Positions 1 to 12,284 are shown, counted from the first letter of the stretch. The stretch is DNA of 64,000 nucleotides from Dipteronia dyeriana (GCA_032871835.1 CM065295.1:65159687-65223686), one strand, 5' to 3'. Translations and numbers: made by a program. The notes: generated by a model not told the origin, from the letters alone.

Positions 1-1137
1 ACAAAATAGTAGGGTGTGCTAATAAAATATAATTAAAGAAAGAGTATTTTTAACATTAAGTGAAGTTTATTTACGAAACATCAATTTTTAAAATATTTTA
101 TGGGTGTACTTATGAAAAGGGTGTACATATAGTTTTTAAGGGGTGCCAATATCGACACTCTTATTATTATTATTTTTAATATTTGGACTTTTAAAAACAA
201 ATATTTGGAGCCCTTTTTTTCTAAACCAAAATCATTCAATTCAATACTATGAGTGACGATATTTACACCCCTAAAAAATTGTATGTACACCCTAATGTAG
301 TATATTTTTAAAATTCATATTACCCTTAAATAAAATTACTTAAATGACTAAATAATTTATAAGTACACACCAATAATTATTTATTGATTTTATATCAATC
401 ATTTGAAAAAAAGAAAAATAAAGTTTCCTATTAATTGTTTGATATGATAGTAAAAACCTTTCTATTTTATCAAACCATAACTTCTATTTTAAATACTAAT
501 TTCAATTTCATTTAATGAATACAAATTGATTGAGTTGATTAACAATTATTTACTATTATAATTGAGTGAAACAAAAATCAATACAAATGATAAAATTTCT
601 ATTGTAAAAAAAAAAAGAAATAAACATTCTTAGGAACATAGGAATTTAGATATACTTTTGTGTGTTGAGAGCTAATAGTTTTTCAGTTTGGTGGAATTTG
701 AGAATTTTGAGCTTGAAAAAAAATTAAAGAATTAAAAAAAAGTTTTAATATAATGATAAGAAAAATTTTCAAACAATTTTTTTGTGACATCAATTTTTTT
801 TTGCAGGAGTTATAATATTGTTTTAAACATAAATTATTTATTTGAATAAAAAAATCTAAAATAATTAAATTTTAAATAAATATGTTTAGATAACAAAATA
901 GCGGGGTGTGCTAATAAAAATATATTATAATAAAATTAAAGAAATGGTATTTTTGGTATTAAGTGGGGTTTATTTATCAAACATAGATTTTCAAAATACT
1001 TTAGGGGTGTAATTACGAAATGAGTGTATATACAGTTTTTGAAGGGTGTCAATATCGTCACTCCAACACTCAACACAAAAAACTTGGGCCCTTGGGCCGG
1101 GCGGGTGCCCATTCTGACCCCTTCAAGGCCGGCTCTG
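1..1137. mobile_element. Right part of a hAT-like element, cut by the window edge
   Basis: AT-rich DNA with no credible gene. It ends in a GC-rich block (1083-1137) whose reverse complement starts CAGAGCCGGCCTTGAAGG, like the CAGGGCCGGC ends seen at 63259 and 9547. Ascorbate oxidase promoter homology begins at the next base, so 1137/1138 is taken as the element's right edge; the 8-bp target duplication would be ATTTAAAC (1138-1145). The left end lies outside the window, so the class assignment is tentative. Confidence 0.45.
2..1063. repeat. Diverged direct repeat pair with an inverted third arm
   Basis: Bases 2-160 recur at 894-1063 with moderate divergence; both start ACAAAATAG and end in CAATATCG(A/T)CACTC. 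Part of the unit also occurs inverted at 249-300 (rc begins CTACATTAGGGTGTACAT), facing 101-160 across about 88 bases, so 101-300 can fold into a long imperfect hairpin. This resembles a MITE or subterminal repeats of the element ending at 1137. Confidence 0.55.
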
Positions 1138-1488
1138 ATTTAAACATGCTTTCAGACCTTTCGACGTTGTTTCGGGTTCTGGCAATCTAAGTAATTGGTC
1201 ATTTGGTTGTGGGGCATATATTATAATATTTTGTTCATTATTTATTAAGGATTTGGATCTAATTTTTTTCTAACATTTTTAAAGAGTTTGGTTAGTTTTT
1301 AATAAAGAAGTTGTTGAAACCAATCATACTTTAACCACGTATTCATTACATACTTATTTGTTAAAAGATTATGTAAAAAAAAAAAAAGATTAGAACAACA
1401 AAAATCTCAATTCCATTATTTATACATATTGCATGCGATATTTGTCCGATCAAAATAAAATTAATTTTCAATACTGTAACAGTATATA

Positions 1489-2925
1489 CAGGGACATAAC
1501 TACACATTAGCTAATTTAAAATAAAATTAAAAATATAATATAAATTTACCAAAAACAAATATAATTTTATCAAAATGCCATTTATAACACCAACTAATAG
1601 ATTTGTTCATATGTTGTCCCTGATATATTTCCTTTTTTTTATAAAGAGACTTTTAAACCAATTTGATTTCTCATTCTCCAAAATTGATTCAACTTATTTC
1701 TCAATTTAAATTTTTTTGTCTTCAAAATAGATATTCTTTATGAGTTACATGTGTTTGATTATTTAATTTCATTTTGAAATATTATATTAATCTAATTTTA
1801 ATTTACAAACTTGAAATTATCATATTTTTTTATCCAGATGTTATAAGTGAAAAGTTTGATCTTTAAAAAATAGCAGTGTTCTAGAAATCGGCCTGGACGA
1901 CCAATTAATTGCACTAATTCCTCTAGGCGGCCGGTTATTGAGGAGAACTGGCCAAAATCGACCTCATTCTAAGATCTCTGACTAATCGTGTAAGGCGGCG
2001 ACTAATCGGCTAGGAGACCAGGTGGGATCAAAGTCGTTGACCAAGACTAGCCAGTTTATTTTTTTAAAAATAAAACCTTGTTTTTAATTTCAAACCCTTA
2101 CTTCTTAGTTCTTAGTTCTTATAACTTACAAACCTAAACCAATTTGTTCTCTTCATCTTCAATTGGATAATTTGATTGGGTAAAATTAAAGATTGACAAC
2201 AAATCAAGTAGCTAGTAGGTTGTAGTTGGTGACACCCACACGTCATTCTTCTTCGGTTTGAGTACGTGATCAATGACATAAATTGAAGAATCAAACTTTG
2301 ATTTGGCAATTGTCAAACGTAATGAAATAAATTTAGAAAGTATATACTAAAATTGTTAGTTTTTATTTTTTATTCATCAGTTTGTTAACTTGTTGATGTT
2401 TATTAGAATTTGCAATTTGTCATTGTGATTTGATTGTGTCTTTATGTTTGGATTTGGATTATTTTGTGATTGCATTTTGGATTGGCGTTAGGGAATTTGA
2501 TTGGTTTATGATTGAATTTGATTGATAATTTACTAATCAGACATTTGTGGATTTGGAATGAATTTCCTTAGGATTTGATAATTGGAATTTGTATATAATT
2601 GTGTTTTCTGATTAATCACCGACTAATCGGTCTAGGCGCTAGACGCTGAATCTCTGTCCGACTAGCGCTTAATACTTACTAAAACATTGAAAAATAGTAG
2701 TTCACAACTTAATTAGTGTACTTTGATTGTATTTGCGCTCCCTTTTTTATGTTGTGTTTTTATATTTAAAAAAACGTATTTCTTTAAATTATATTACTCA
2801 TCGTGTCTTCTTAGTATGTGTGTATTTGTTTTCTTTATATATAATTGCTTTTCTTATATCATAGAGGTTCACATAAATTTTTTTATTTAAACATACCCTT
2901 ACATTAAATCTTGGTTACGTCCCTA
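1489..2925. mobile_element. Non-autonomous hAT element, copy 1
   Basis: Left end CAGGGACATAAC (1489-1500) and right end GTTACGTCCCT(A) (2914-2925) form a 12-bp terminal inverted repeat with one mismatch at the left and one at the last right base. Flanks AGTATATA (1481-1488) and AACATATA (2926-2933) are a degraded 8-bp target duplication. The uninterrupted site is seen in two paralogous segments near 13045 and 31180. It codes for no transposase and contains a nested element at 1874-2689. Confidence 0.8.
1874..2689. mobile_element. Second hAT-like element nested in hAT copy 1
   Basis: Starts CAGTGTTCTAGAAATCGG and ends TACTAAAACATTG, giving an imperfect inverted repeat of about 14 bp, with AAAAATAG on both sides (1866-1873, 2690-2697) as an exact 8-bp target duplication. 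The interior has GC-rich blocks of the CGACTAATCGG type near both ends. No ORF of note. The same insertion at the same site is present in hAT copies 2 and 3. Confidence 0.78.

Positions 2926-2928
<3 letters not shown>

Positions 2929-2957
<29 letters not shown>
2929..2957. repeat. (AT)n microsatellite
   Basis: Pure AT dinucleotide run directly after hAT copy 1; likely slippage expansion of the AT-rich target site. Confidence 0.9.
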
Positions 2958-2961
<4 letters not shown>

Positions 2962-3381
2962 GTTTAGATTTAAACCTCGAACATATTAATAGAAATTGTG
3001 AAGCCACCTATCACTAATATATTTTGACCATCAGATAAGTAATTTTTTTTTATAAAAATCGATTTGTTTTATAAAAATCGATTTTTTTTTATGATTAAGG
3101 GAGAAATCATTTTCTTAGGTGATCAGTTAATAACAAGAACAAAATTATCCATTTGTATTTATTTTGTGTTGTATGACTTTAACAACTTTTGTGAATGAGA
3201 GACCAAGTTAATACATGTTTTATAATTTAAAAATTCAAACAACTCAAAAAGAAAATATTATTATTTAAAAATAATAAAAACCCTGAAAAATATCACAATC
3301 AAAATATAAAAAACGTGCCAATTACAAATATATTATTATTTTTTACAGCTTACAATTGCTCTTTGTCTATTCACTCCTAGC

Positions 3382-4885
3382 CAGGGACGTAACTACACAT
3401 GTCAAGCCCACCCTAGCTAATTTTTAAAAAAATATAAAAAAAATAATAAAAATTTACCAAAAAGACATATAATTTTATCAAAATGCCATTTATAATACCA
3501 ACTAATAGATTTATTCATATATTGTCCCTGTTATATTTCCTTTTTTTATAAAAAGACTTTTAAACCATTTTTATTTCTCATTCTCCATAATTGATTCAAC
3601 TTCTTTCTCAATTTAAAAGTTTTTTGTCTTCAAAATAGATATTCTTTATGAATTACATGTGTTTGATTATTTAATTTCATTTTGAAACATTATATTAATC
3701 TAATTTTAATTTATAAACTTTATATTATCATATTTTTTGATACAGATATTATAATTGAAAATTTTAATCTTTTAAAAAATAGCAGTGTTCTAGAAATCGA
3801 TCTAGGTGACCGATTAATCGCACTAATTCCTCTAGGCGGCTAATTACTCAGGAGAACTGGCCAAAATCGGTCTCATTCTACTGTTTATGACTAATCGTGT
3901 AAGACAGCGACTAATCGGCTAGGCGGCCAGACAGGGTCAAAAACGTTGACCAAGATTAGCCAGTTAAAAAAAAAACATTGTTTTTAACTTCAAAGCCTTA
4001 CTTCTTAGTTCTTACAACTTACAAACCTAAACCAATTTATTCTCTTCATCTTCAATTGGATAATTTGATTGGGTAAAATTAAAGATTGACAACAAATTAA
4101 GTAGCTAGTTGGTGACACCGACACGTCATTCTTCTTCAGCATGAGTACGAAATCAATGACATAAATTGAAGAATCAAACTTTGATTTGGCAAGAATCAAA
4201 CTTTGATTTGGCAATTATCAAACGTAATGAAAGAAATTTACAAAGTATATACTAAAATTGTTAGTTTTTATTTTTTATCCTTTAGTTTGTTAACTTGTTG
4301 ATGTTTGTTAGAATTTACAATTTGTCATTTTGATTTGATTGTGTCTTTATGTTTGGAATTGGATTGTTTTGTTATTGCATTTTGGATGGGCGTTAGAGGA
4401 TTTTGATTGGTTTATGATTGAATTTGATTGATAATATATTAATCATGCATTTGTGGATTTGGAAAGAATTGTCTTAGGATTTGATAATTGGAATTTGTAT
4501 ATAACTGTGTTTTCCGATTAATCACCGACTAATCGGTCTAGGTGCTAGGTGCTGGGTCTCCGCTCGACTAGCGCCTAACGCTTACTAGAATATTGAAAAA
4601 TAGTAGGACATGACTTAATTAGTGTACTTTGATTTTATTTGTACTCCATTTTTTTTATGTTATGTTTTTATATATATATATTTTAAAAAATATATTTAAA
4701 TTAAAATATATCTTTTACTCATCGTGTCTCCTTAGTAGGTGTGTATTTGTTATATATATATATATATGTGTATTTGTTATATATATATATATATATATAT
4801 ATATTTTTTTATTTTGTATCATAAAGGTTCATATAAAAAAATTTAATTAAACCCACCGTTATGTCGAATAATGGTTACGTCCCTG
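3382..4885. mobile_element. Non-autonomous hAT element, copy 2
   Basis: Perfect 12-bp terminal inverted repeat, CAGGGACGTAAC (3382-3393) and GTTACGTCCCTG (4874-4885), with an exact 8-bp target duplication CTCCTAGC (3374-3381 and 4886-4893). These are diagnostic of the hAT superfamily. The empty site is preserved in the parental segment near 31495 (CCCCTAGCTTCC). Length 1504 bp, no transposase. Short ORFs inside are AT-rich chance ORFs. The nested element lies at 3783-4595. Confidence 0.9.
3783..4595. mobile_element. Second hAT-like element nested in hAT copy 2
   Basis: Same element and position as 1874-2689: CAGTGTTCTAGAAATCGA at the left, CTTACTAGAATATTG at the right, AAAAATAG on both sides (3775-3782, 4596-4603). 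(AT)n runs lie just outside it at about 4747-4803. Confidence 0.78.
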
Positions 4886-5098
4886 CTCCTAGCTTCCTTT
4901 TGGTCCAAACATGGAGTGCATAATGATAGTGAGGAAATAGAGTATATAGCACTTTTTCAATTTTTATTTTTTAAACTAACATCACTTTAATAACTCATGT
5001 TTTATTAGTACCAAAGTAGGTGATGATACCAAAATATCCCTACTTGATTTTTATCTTCTTTTTTTTACTTTCTCTCTTTCTTCCCATTCTCTCAGACA

Positions 5099-5100
<2 letters not shown>

Positions 5101-5145
<45 letters not shown>
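5101..5145. repeat. (CT)n microsatellite
   Basis: About 45 bases of CT dinucleotides inside the Mutator-like element. The Ser/Leu ORF covering it is an artefact of the repeat. Confidence 0.9.
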
Positions 5146-5146
<1 letters not shown>

Positions 5147-5464
5147 ACGGAGACTTCAATGGAGCTGGGTTGACAGTAGTTCTGGAAGGCAATATTTCTG
5201 GAAAAAAAAAAGTCTTTTGATGTTTTATTTCAAATTTGATTTTGTTGATTTTAAGATATTAGTTTCGTTTTGGTTGATTTTGAGTTTTCAGTTTAGTTTT
5301 TATTGTGAATTTGTTGATTTTGATGTGAATGGTGAGTTTGTTGAATTTGAATGGGAGTTTGTTTGAATATTGAATTGGTGGATTTGAATTTGGGTTTGTC
5401 GAATCGGAAAAGATGAACAGTAGCTGATGTTGAGTTTTTTTTTTAAATTCGAGAATTATTTATT

Positions 5465-5735
5465 CCAATTCGAGACTTATTTATGAATATCTGAGACTTA
5501 CTACACTTATTCGAGACTTAATTTATGAATACTCGAGACTTACTACATTTATTCGAGACTTAATTTATGAATACCAGAGATTTATTACTCTTAGTCGAGA
5601 CTTAATTTATGAATACTTATTTACTCTGTTTCGAAACTTATTTATGAATATCCAAAACGTATTCATACGTTTTCAAGACTTATTCATGAGTTTTCGAGAC
5701 GTAATCTTGCTTTTTCGAGACTTAATTCATTTTAC
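5465..5735. repeat. Tandem array, unit about 41 bp
   Basis: Diverged units starting CGAGACTTAATTTATGAATA, each followed by a variant of CTCGAGACTTACTAC, repeated about six times. It lies inside the element 4931-6244. Confidence 0.75.
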
Positions 5736-6806
5736 GTCTTCTTCTTCATCGTGATGGAGGTCTGTTCGACCTAAATCAATGGTGAAAGCTACGAGCCATC
5801 GACTCTGGAGATATTCGAATCTGAAAGATCGGACGACGCAAAGTTCGTTGGTGACTTCGGTTTTATCATATTCAACATGGATCGTCATAGATCTAACGAT
5901 GAAGGATTGACGACGATTCGGGTTTGACTTCGTTTCTCTCTCCACACAGCTCGAAACTGAAAACAAACACTACAGTTACAACGATTGACATTGGATGAAC
6001 GTTTTACCGATGGTTTTGTCCGTCAACTCACCCGTTGGCGGCGACAACTACATTTTTTGAGCTCCGACCTCCATCAATGGTGGCTTCTGAATTAAAAAAG
6101 AAAAGGACTGATAAGAGAAAAGATAGATGAGTTAGGGTATTTTTGTCCAAATCCCATCTTTGGTGCTATTTAAACTAGAGTTATTAAAGTTGTGCTAATT
6201 GCACAAATCTACTCCCAAAAAGTGCTATATAACTTTTCAGCCCTAGTGATAGTTGACTGTATATGTCGACTTTCGATAATGATTGCCTTTATACATCGAT
6301 TTTCGAATATTATATTGTATTTTAATATGATTTCTTAATGGCACATAATGAAATAATGGACGGAAAAAAAACCGTCAACTTTTGTTTTTATACCCAAGAC
6401 TCCACGTTTCTATCGATATTCGATAAATAATGAATTGAGTTCTTATTAATAAGCATCGACTACTTCACCCAGCCATTTCATAAAGTATCTACAAGGTTAA
6501 ACATATACCATATATTCCGCGGATCCTTTCCATAAATTCCGTAAACCCATACACGGTAGTAATTTTATAATTTAGACAACAATTGGAACAAAGACACATT
6601 TTATTATGAATTTCTAGGTAACATATAAAAGCATAACCCAATCTATAGTTCAAGTCAGATACTTGTCCATCTATTCTCGCGTGGCCATTGCTTGTCGTCG
6701 TTGACTCAAAGAGATATACCATCATTGGAGCTAGGGTGAGCTTCCTAAATAAATTTGGAAAGTTAAAAATAATTAATAACGAATATATTTCTTTATAAAA
6801 AATTAA

Positions 6807-7937
6807 GGGATATTAAGATTTTAGTCCCTCTAGTTAGCGTCAATCAAGGTTTAGTCCACTAGTTTTTTGAATTATTAACTTTAGTCCTTCTATAACGGTT
6901 TTCGTTAAATGATAAAGTAAGAGGGTAAAATGACCATGCTGCCCTTGGTACCTGTGTAAAGACCCTTATGCCCTTAATGAAGTGGGTTGTTAGGTCTACT
7001 AAGTGCACCCCATCTTAGATCAAATTGCACCCAGAAACAAGTCAACTTAGGTCACTGAGTGCACCTCAAACATTGTTGACTATACCTCATTACATCAGTG
7101 TGACATCACATCGTCTTCTTCAGCCAGAGACCCGTCGACCTGCACGTGATCGACCCTGACCCAGTGGTTAACCAGACATAAAACTCGTCTGTTCTACACC
7201 GTTTTCGGCATCGTTTCCAACCATTTTTTGCCCAGTGAAGTGCAAATTACTTAACCACCATCACCAAACCAAGAACCCAGTGAATTGGCACAGCAAAAAA
7301 AAAAATCAAAAACCCATTGAATCCGTGAAGAGATCGGGATCTAGAAAAAGAAAGAAACGAGTTTGATCGAGAAAGAGAGAGATGATATATCGAGAGAGGG
7401 TTTGGTGGCGACGGTTCGGATCATTTGGCTTATGGTGGGTGGTGGTGTTGAATGAGTGAGAAGGATTGGGAGAGATAAAGAGGTCTGGAGAGATTTGGTG
7501 TGTTAAGGTCAATTTCTTATTTTGTAAAGTTTTGTGGTTATTGTTTAATTACTATTTGGGTTGATATATAATTATATATTTTTATCAAGTGTAATTATAT
7601 AAATTTCTCAAGGGCATTTATGTCTTTTTAATTATTTAATTTCTATTTTTAATGTTTAATATTAATGTTTGTAATATATTTTTTAATTTTTAAAACTTTT
7701 ACATTATGAAAGTCCATTTTTACCCTTGTTTATGAAAAGCTTCTTGAAGCTTTTGTCAAATTTTCCATAATGCCCTTAGTTAACCTAACGGAAGTCAACA
7801 AAAAACTAATAGAATTGGACGGTAATGACTTGAATATGTATTGTTAGAGAACTGATGAACTAAAGTTAGTAATTTAAAAAACTAGTGGACCAAACTCTGA
7901 TTAACGTTAACTAGAGAGACTTAAATCCTAATATCCC
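6807..7937. mobile_element. Non-autonomous Mutator-like element (copy A)
   Basis: Terminal inverted repeats of about 85 bp (GGGATATTAAGATTTTAGTC at the left; GGGATATTAGGATTTAAGTC on the minus strand at the right), bounded by an exact 9-bp target duplication AAAAATTAA (6798-6806, 7938-7946). The TIR length and 9-bp duplication indicate the Mutator superfamily. The interior (7100-7520) is GC-richer with GATCGAGAAAGAGAGAG runs and no recognised ORF. A paralogous copy is at 32020-33309. Confidence 0.85.
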
Positions 7938-8368
7938 AAAAATTAAAGACGTGTACTGATTGTAGGAATATGAGTAATGTATGAGGTATTTATATGATGT
8001 GTTTTTGTAGACTTTCTTCAAAATCACGAGGCGGTGTGACATATTTTATTTTTCTTTCTTTAATAATTATTTTCTTTGGTCCATTCCCATATTTATTTAA
8101 ATTTGGTCCAATTTCTTTATTAACACAGACAACTGATCTTTCAATAAATTATGTTTTTATGAATATTAAGAATTTAAACATTTTATTTTATATTGAAATT
8201 TTAGGATTATTATAATGTTTAGTTTATAAAGTTTTCAAAATTTTTTAGTTATCATTTAATCTTATTTTAAATTTAGAAACAAACAATATTATTTAATGAA
8301 TTTCTTGTTGTTTTGATTGAAATTTTGATGCATGCTTTTTAAGTCTTTTTTTAAAGGTTTTTAATTGG

Positions 8369-8515
8369 AGTAATACTATTCAACCCAAATAATTAACTCA
8401 AAATTCAACCCAAATAATTATCACACAAATCATGGGATGAGATGGTTAATGAATAAACCACTTACCACATCATTTAGGTTGGTTTTAGGGCTAATTTTTT
8501 TGGTTGTCTAGCATT
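8369..8515. mobile_element. Small MITE
   Basis: Left end TAATACTATTCAACCCAAAT; the right end read on the minus strand is CTAATGCTAGACAACC, an imperfect inverted repeat of about 16 bp. A relative occurs at about 43590-43735. The left part is also in the parental segment at about 33755-33870, where the right end is lost. Class unassigned. Confidence 0.5.
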
Positions 8516-8687
8516 AGTTTTTTAATTATTCTTTTGCCTATATATATATATATATATTGAAGTGTTACAAGAACTATTACAATATGATTGTTAGGATCTG
8601 CCGATATCAAACAATACATGTGCAACTCGGATATCTACTCCCATAATGAGACATAACTACTCTCACAACTCGGGAAGAAAACTCCAT

Positions 8688-8778
8688 GCACATGTTTGTA
8701 AACACGCATGGTGGGATATGAACCCGAACACCACTTATGTGAAAGGGAGGTACACTACCAGTTTTGCTAAGAAGTGAT
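8688..8778 (-). mobile_element. tRNA-derived SINE-like remnant
   Basis: On the minus strand an A-box-like AACTGGTAGTGTACCTCC is followed by a B-box-like GTTCGGGTTCATATCCC. Spacing is plausible for a tRNA-derived internal promoter, but no cloverleaf is apparent. The stretch 8516-9100 otherwise holds only AT-rich DNA. Confidence 0.35.
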
Positions 8779-9546
8779 GTGTTGCTTCTATATTTGTTAG
8801 TATTTTTTTAAAATTAAAATAGGAATGACCAAAGTGGGAAAACATCATAAGCGATCATATGCTGAAAAACCCTTAAGCCATATCCATATATAAAAAATAT
8901 AAAAGAAAAGTAAAGAGTGACAAAAAGCAACAAAGCACAAAGATCCAGAGGGAAAATAACCCCAAACAGAAAAAGGCACGCATGCCACACCAAAAAGAAA
9001 GCGAAGGCATCATGAAAAAAGAAAACACTTTCACCTATATAGTCATTACCAAATTAATAAGAACAGAATAGTGTGGTAGAGAACTACCAAGAATCAGCCT
9101 GAAGCTCCAAAGCATGCTTAGAAAGCGCATTTGCAACCTGATTCTCCTCCCTAAAAATATGGAAAACCTAAAACTACTTCTGAGAGATTTGAAAGATGCA
9201 GCGCTGCCATACTTGACAAACCCTTCATGAAATCATCTCAGAACGAGTAAAAAGAAGCTGAACCACATAAGAAGGGTCGTAAGTTAAAACCGATGCCACC
9301 CATAATTCCTAGCAAAATTATTGGCCAATGAGACCGCCAAAAACTCGACCTTAAATGTGAAAACCTGACCAAGAGGAATAACAAATCAACCCTTCACAAA
9401 GGCTCTACAGTTCTAATAGATACCACCATAACAACTAACCCCCGGAGAGCCCACCGCAGCACCATATGTATTCACTTTCATCTAACCAAGAGCTGGAGAC
9501 GACCAAACCACATTTTTGATAACCAGTGCTTTAGAAGGGCGACCCA

Positions 9547-11088
9547 CAGGGCCGTCTCCAGACATTTTGGGACCCCGTCCATTTAATGATTGATCGAGCC
9601 ATGATATTACTAGATTTCGAGTCCCCCTTCCTATGCTTATTGCACAATTCTCAAATAAAATCAAGTGTTTAATAGCTCGATTAAGTGTATTTACAGGATT
9701 TTGTATTAGGGGCATCATATGGGAGTTATGAGTGAATATTGGGACCCAAAAGAGCTGGAAATTGGAAACTTGGACAAAATGACAAAATATGTCGCTGTTA
9801 TGATTTCCTTCATGGGAGACCGCGACACACCGCTCGATTATAACTTTTCCAAAGTGTCCCTTGTGATGTCGTCATGGAAGACCGCGACATGTCGTCATGG
9901 ACAACCGCGACATACAGGGTAGCGACAGTCCGTCAGCACGTGTTTCTAGGTTGATTTCTGAACTATTTTTGGACCCATATAAATACCCATCTTATATTAT
10001 TGTGAAAGGACATCAGCCACACGAACTTTTGGACTACTTCCACCCTTCCATCACCATCCTTAGACACTTAAATCCATCCATCCATCTTGGAACTTGGGAA
10101 GCAAGAAGAGGAAGCTTACAAGTCAAGGAACCTCAATGGCCAACTTTGGTTTCTCCTTTCACTCTTCTTTGTTTAATTTCCTTTTCTTGATGTGTAACTA
10201 ATTTCTATATTAGGGGATTAATGTAATCCTATTGAGCAACTCTTTGTTATCCTAGTCTAATGGTTTTTAATTAAATACTTTGGTAGTCTCTTTTATTGGA
10301 ATATATGCTCTAATTCCTTCACTTCTATTCAAATGAGACCTCAATGAATGTTTTTGTTAGGATTAGTTTTTGCTAGGATTAGTTTATCTATGATGTTGAG
10401 GGTTAGATGTGGGTGACCATCCCATTTAGTCTTTAACTACAAGCTTAATAATTGAGAAAATTTCAATATGCATGACCATGCTATGTGTTATTTGGTTTAG
10501 AGTTTTTAACTAAAAACTAATTATAACCATTACTCATTACATGACCGTGTGTGAGTAATTGGGAAGATTAGGTGTTTCATGAAACAAACCCTATCAATTG
10601 AATTTAAATGCTTAATTGAGACTTGTGGATTACATTGAGAAGTTTAATTAGGTTGCATTGATTCCCTAGCATTCTTTCATATGCATATTTTAGTGTGAGC
10701 TTTTGTGTTATTTAGTTTATTGCATTTTTACAAATTAGTGAATTAAAATACCAACCCAAGAAAAGCATTATGCATTTAGTTTTCATGCACTTAGAATAGG
10801 ATTAAATTAGACTAATTAGTGTTCGACTAGTGGAATCGCCGATCCCTGTGAATGAACTTTCTTTTAAATTGATTAAGATAAAAAATACGGCAATCAATGA
10901 TGCTTACTAAGATGTGAAGAAGTGTGTTAATTGGGTCTGATGTGATGAAAAAAATACTTGTTTGAGATTGGGTCTTTTTAAATAGATTGGGTACATAGAA
11001 GTGAAACCCTAAAAAAAGAAGAATTTGATTTGGCCATTTGGAGCCCCCAGCAAATGGATGGGTTTGTTCCCCTTATAAGTTTGCTATG
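9547..11088. mobile_element. 1.5-kb insertion with 8-bp target duplication inside the LINE
   Basis: Flanked by exact 8-bp repeats GCGACCCA (9539-9546, 11089-11096); removing it rejoins the LINE reading. The left end CAGGGCCGTCTCCAGAC is hAT-like, but the right end (rc CATAGCAAACTTATAAGG) does not match it well, so the right terminus may be altered. The interior has a TATA-like CATATAAATACC near 9977 and a GATCCCTGTG motif near 10843, reminiscent of a solo LTR nested inside. The ORFs at 9719-9922 and 9897-10190 match no family I know. Confidence 0.65.
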
Positions 11089-11449
11089 GCGACCCAAAAG
11101 ATCAAATCGATGAAGAATCAAAAGGTCATTCATACAATTACGAATACAATCAATCTACATGCGATTAGCCTCTGAAACCACATGTCAAACCAGAGAGAGG
11201 ATGGATCTAAATTCCACTGACTTCCTTCAAAGATACACTGATTACAGGAATCCACACCCTCTAAATCACTGCATGGATAGTCGTCTTCCATAAAATCCTA
11301 ACATGCTCATTATAGGGAACTGACATGGCCTGCAAGAAGAAGGATTGCCAAGTTACGATAGAGACACGTTGTTGGAAAGCTAAGAAAACATTCTCCCAAA
11401 GAGCAACTGCCATGGGACCATGAGGAAAAAGATGATATGCTGATTCACT

Positions 11450-12284
11450 TAGGGTTAGGCACAGTCCGGTTTGGTCCAGTTTCGACTAGAACCGGACCAT
11501 TATTTTTTTCAGACCAGACCAGACCAATATTCGGTTCTGTTCGGTTTGGTCTAATAGTTTTTTACTTGAAATCCAAATATTTGACCATTTATATATATAT
11601 ATATATATGGCTTGATAAGGTGAGCAATTAAGGAAACATCAAGTTATTGTTACGTACGGTTCATCAAACTAAAAAAAGCTAAAAGAATAATAAAACTAAA
11701 AATGAATTAGTGTGTCAAAATTCTGGAAGTAGAAAAAATATTAATAAATGAAATCATTTTTTTAGATTAATAAATAAAATTGCTATAATCATGTAAATGC
11801 AATTGAATGCATGCAAGTCAAAATAAATTTACAACTAAATCATGAAAACAATACTAATTTAGTTTAATATTATTAATATTTTGTACAATTACTGATAACT
11901 TCGTAAAATAATGGTAACATATTAAAATCATTTATCATCTCATGTTTAGAGTTTTGTTTATAAATTGAGGTTTTCGCTTTACACAAACTTTTCAGGTTGG
12001 TGACCCAAAAAAATTATGAAATAAAAAATTAGGACTTTTTATTTTAACTTTTTATTTTTTAAAAATTTTATTAAAAAAAATTGTATGTAACATATAGTTG
12101 TAATACTAAAAGTATTCGGTTTATGGTCCGGTCCGGTCCGGTCTGGGGTTGATATACTTGAACCATAGACCGGACCAGACCAAACTGTTTTACTAAAATA
12201 AAACCATACGTTTTTTTTAAAAGTACAAGCGGTTTGATTTGGTTTGGTCTAGTTTACAGTCTATGGGCTTTTCGCCCACCCCTA
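11450..12284. mobile_element. hAT-type MITE in the LINE
   Basis: Exact 8-bp target duplication GATTCACT (11442-11449, 12285-12292). Ends TAGGGTTAGGCACAG and, on the minus strand, TAGGGGTGGGCGAAAAG, with GTCCGGTTTGGTCC-type repeats inside both ends. This is the common plant TAGGGGTGGGC class. Length 835 bp, no coding content. Excision in silico restores the zinc-binding reading of the LINE. Confidence 0.88.

Larger units (their letters stand above)
4931..6244. mobile_element. Non-autonomous Mutator-like element with long TIRs
   Basis: Imperfect terminal inverted repeats of about 100 bp (left TATATAGCACTTTTT near 4942; the right arm reads the same on the minus strand near 6230, followed in both by AACTTTAATAACTC-like blocks). 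Flanks AATGATAGT (4922-4930) and AGTGATAGT (6245-6253) are a 9-bp target duplication with one change. The parental segment near 31540 lacks the element. The interior holds a (CT)n tract, a tandem array and a GC-richer stretch (5727-6080) with no recognised gene. Confidence 0.78.
1138..8500. repeat. Segmental duplication copy A of the ascorbate oxidase promoter region
   Basis: Collinear with 30840-33884, upstream of the intact ascorbate oxidase gene: 1138-1480 matches about 30840-31170, 2930-3381 matches 31190-31495, 6245-6800 matches 31540-32010, 6807-7937 matches 32020-33309, and 7947-8498 matches 33319-33884. Three insertions (1489-2925, 3382-4885, 4931-6244) are absent from the other copy. 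Subtracting them and their target duplications leaves about 3.08 kb against 3.05 kb in the parental copy. No coding sequence was recognised here. Confidence 0.85.

Noticed and set aside
5020..5220. ORF with a long Leu/Ser run
   Set aside because: Produced by the (CT)n microsatellite inside a transposable element; no domain.
7306..7512. ORF rich in Ser, Pro and His inside a Mutator-like element
   Set aside because: Reading of GA-rich repeats; the corresponding region at 32640-32880 does not preserve the frame.
9719..10190. Two overlapping ORFs as a possible gene
   Set aside because: They lie in a transposon insertion next to TATA-like and LTR-like signals, and no family resemblance was found.
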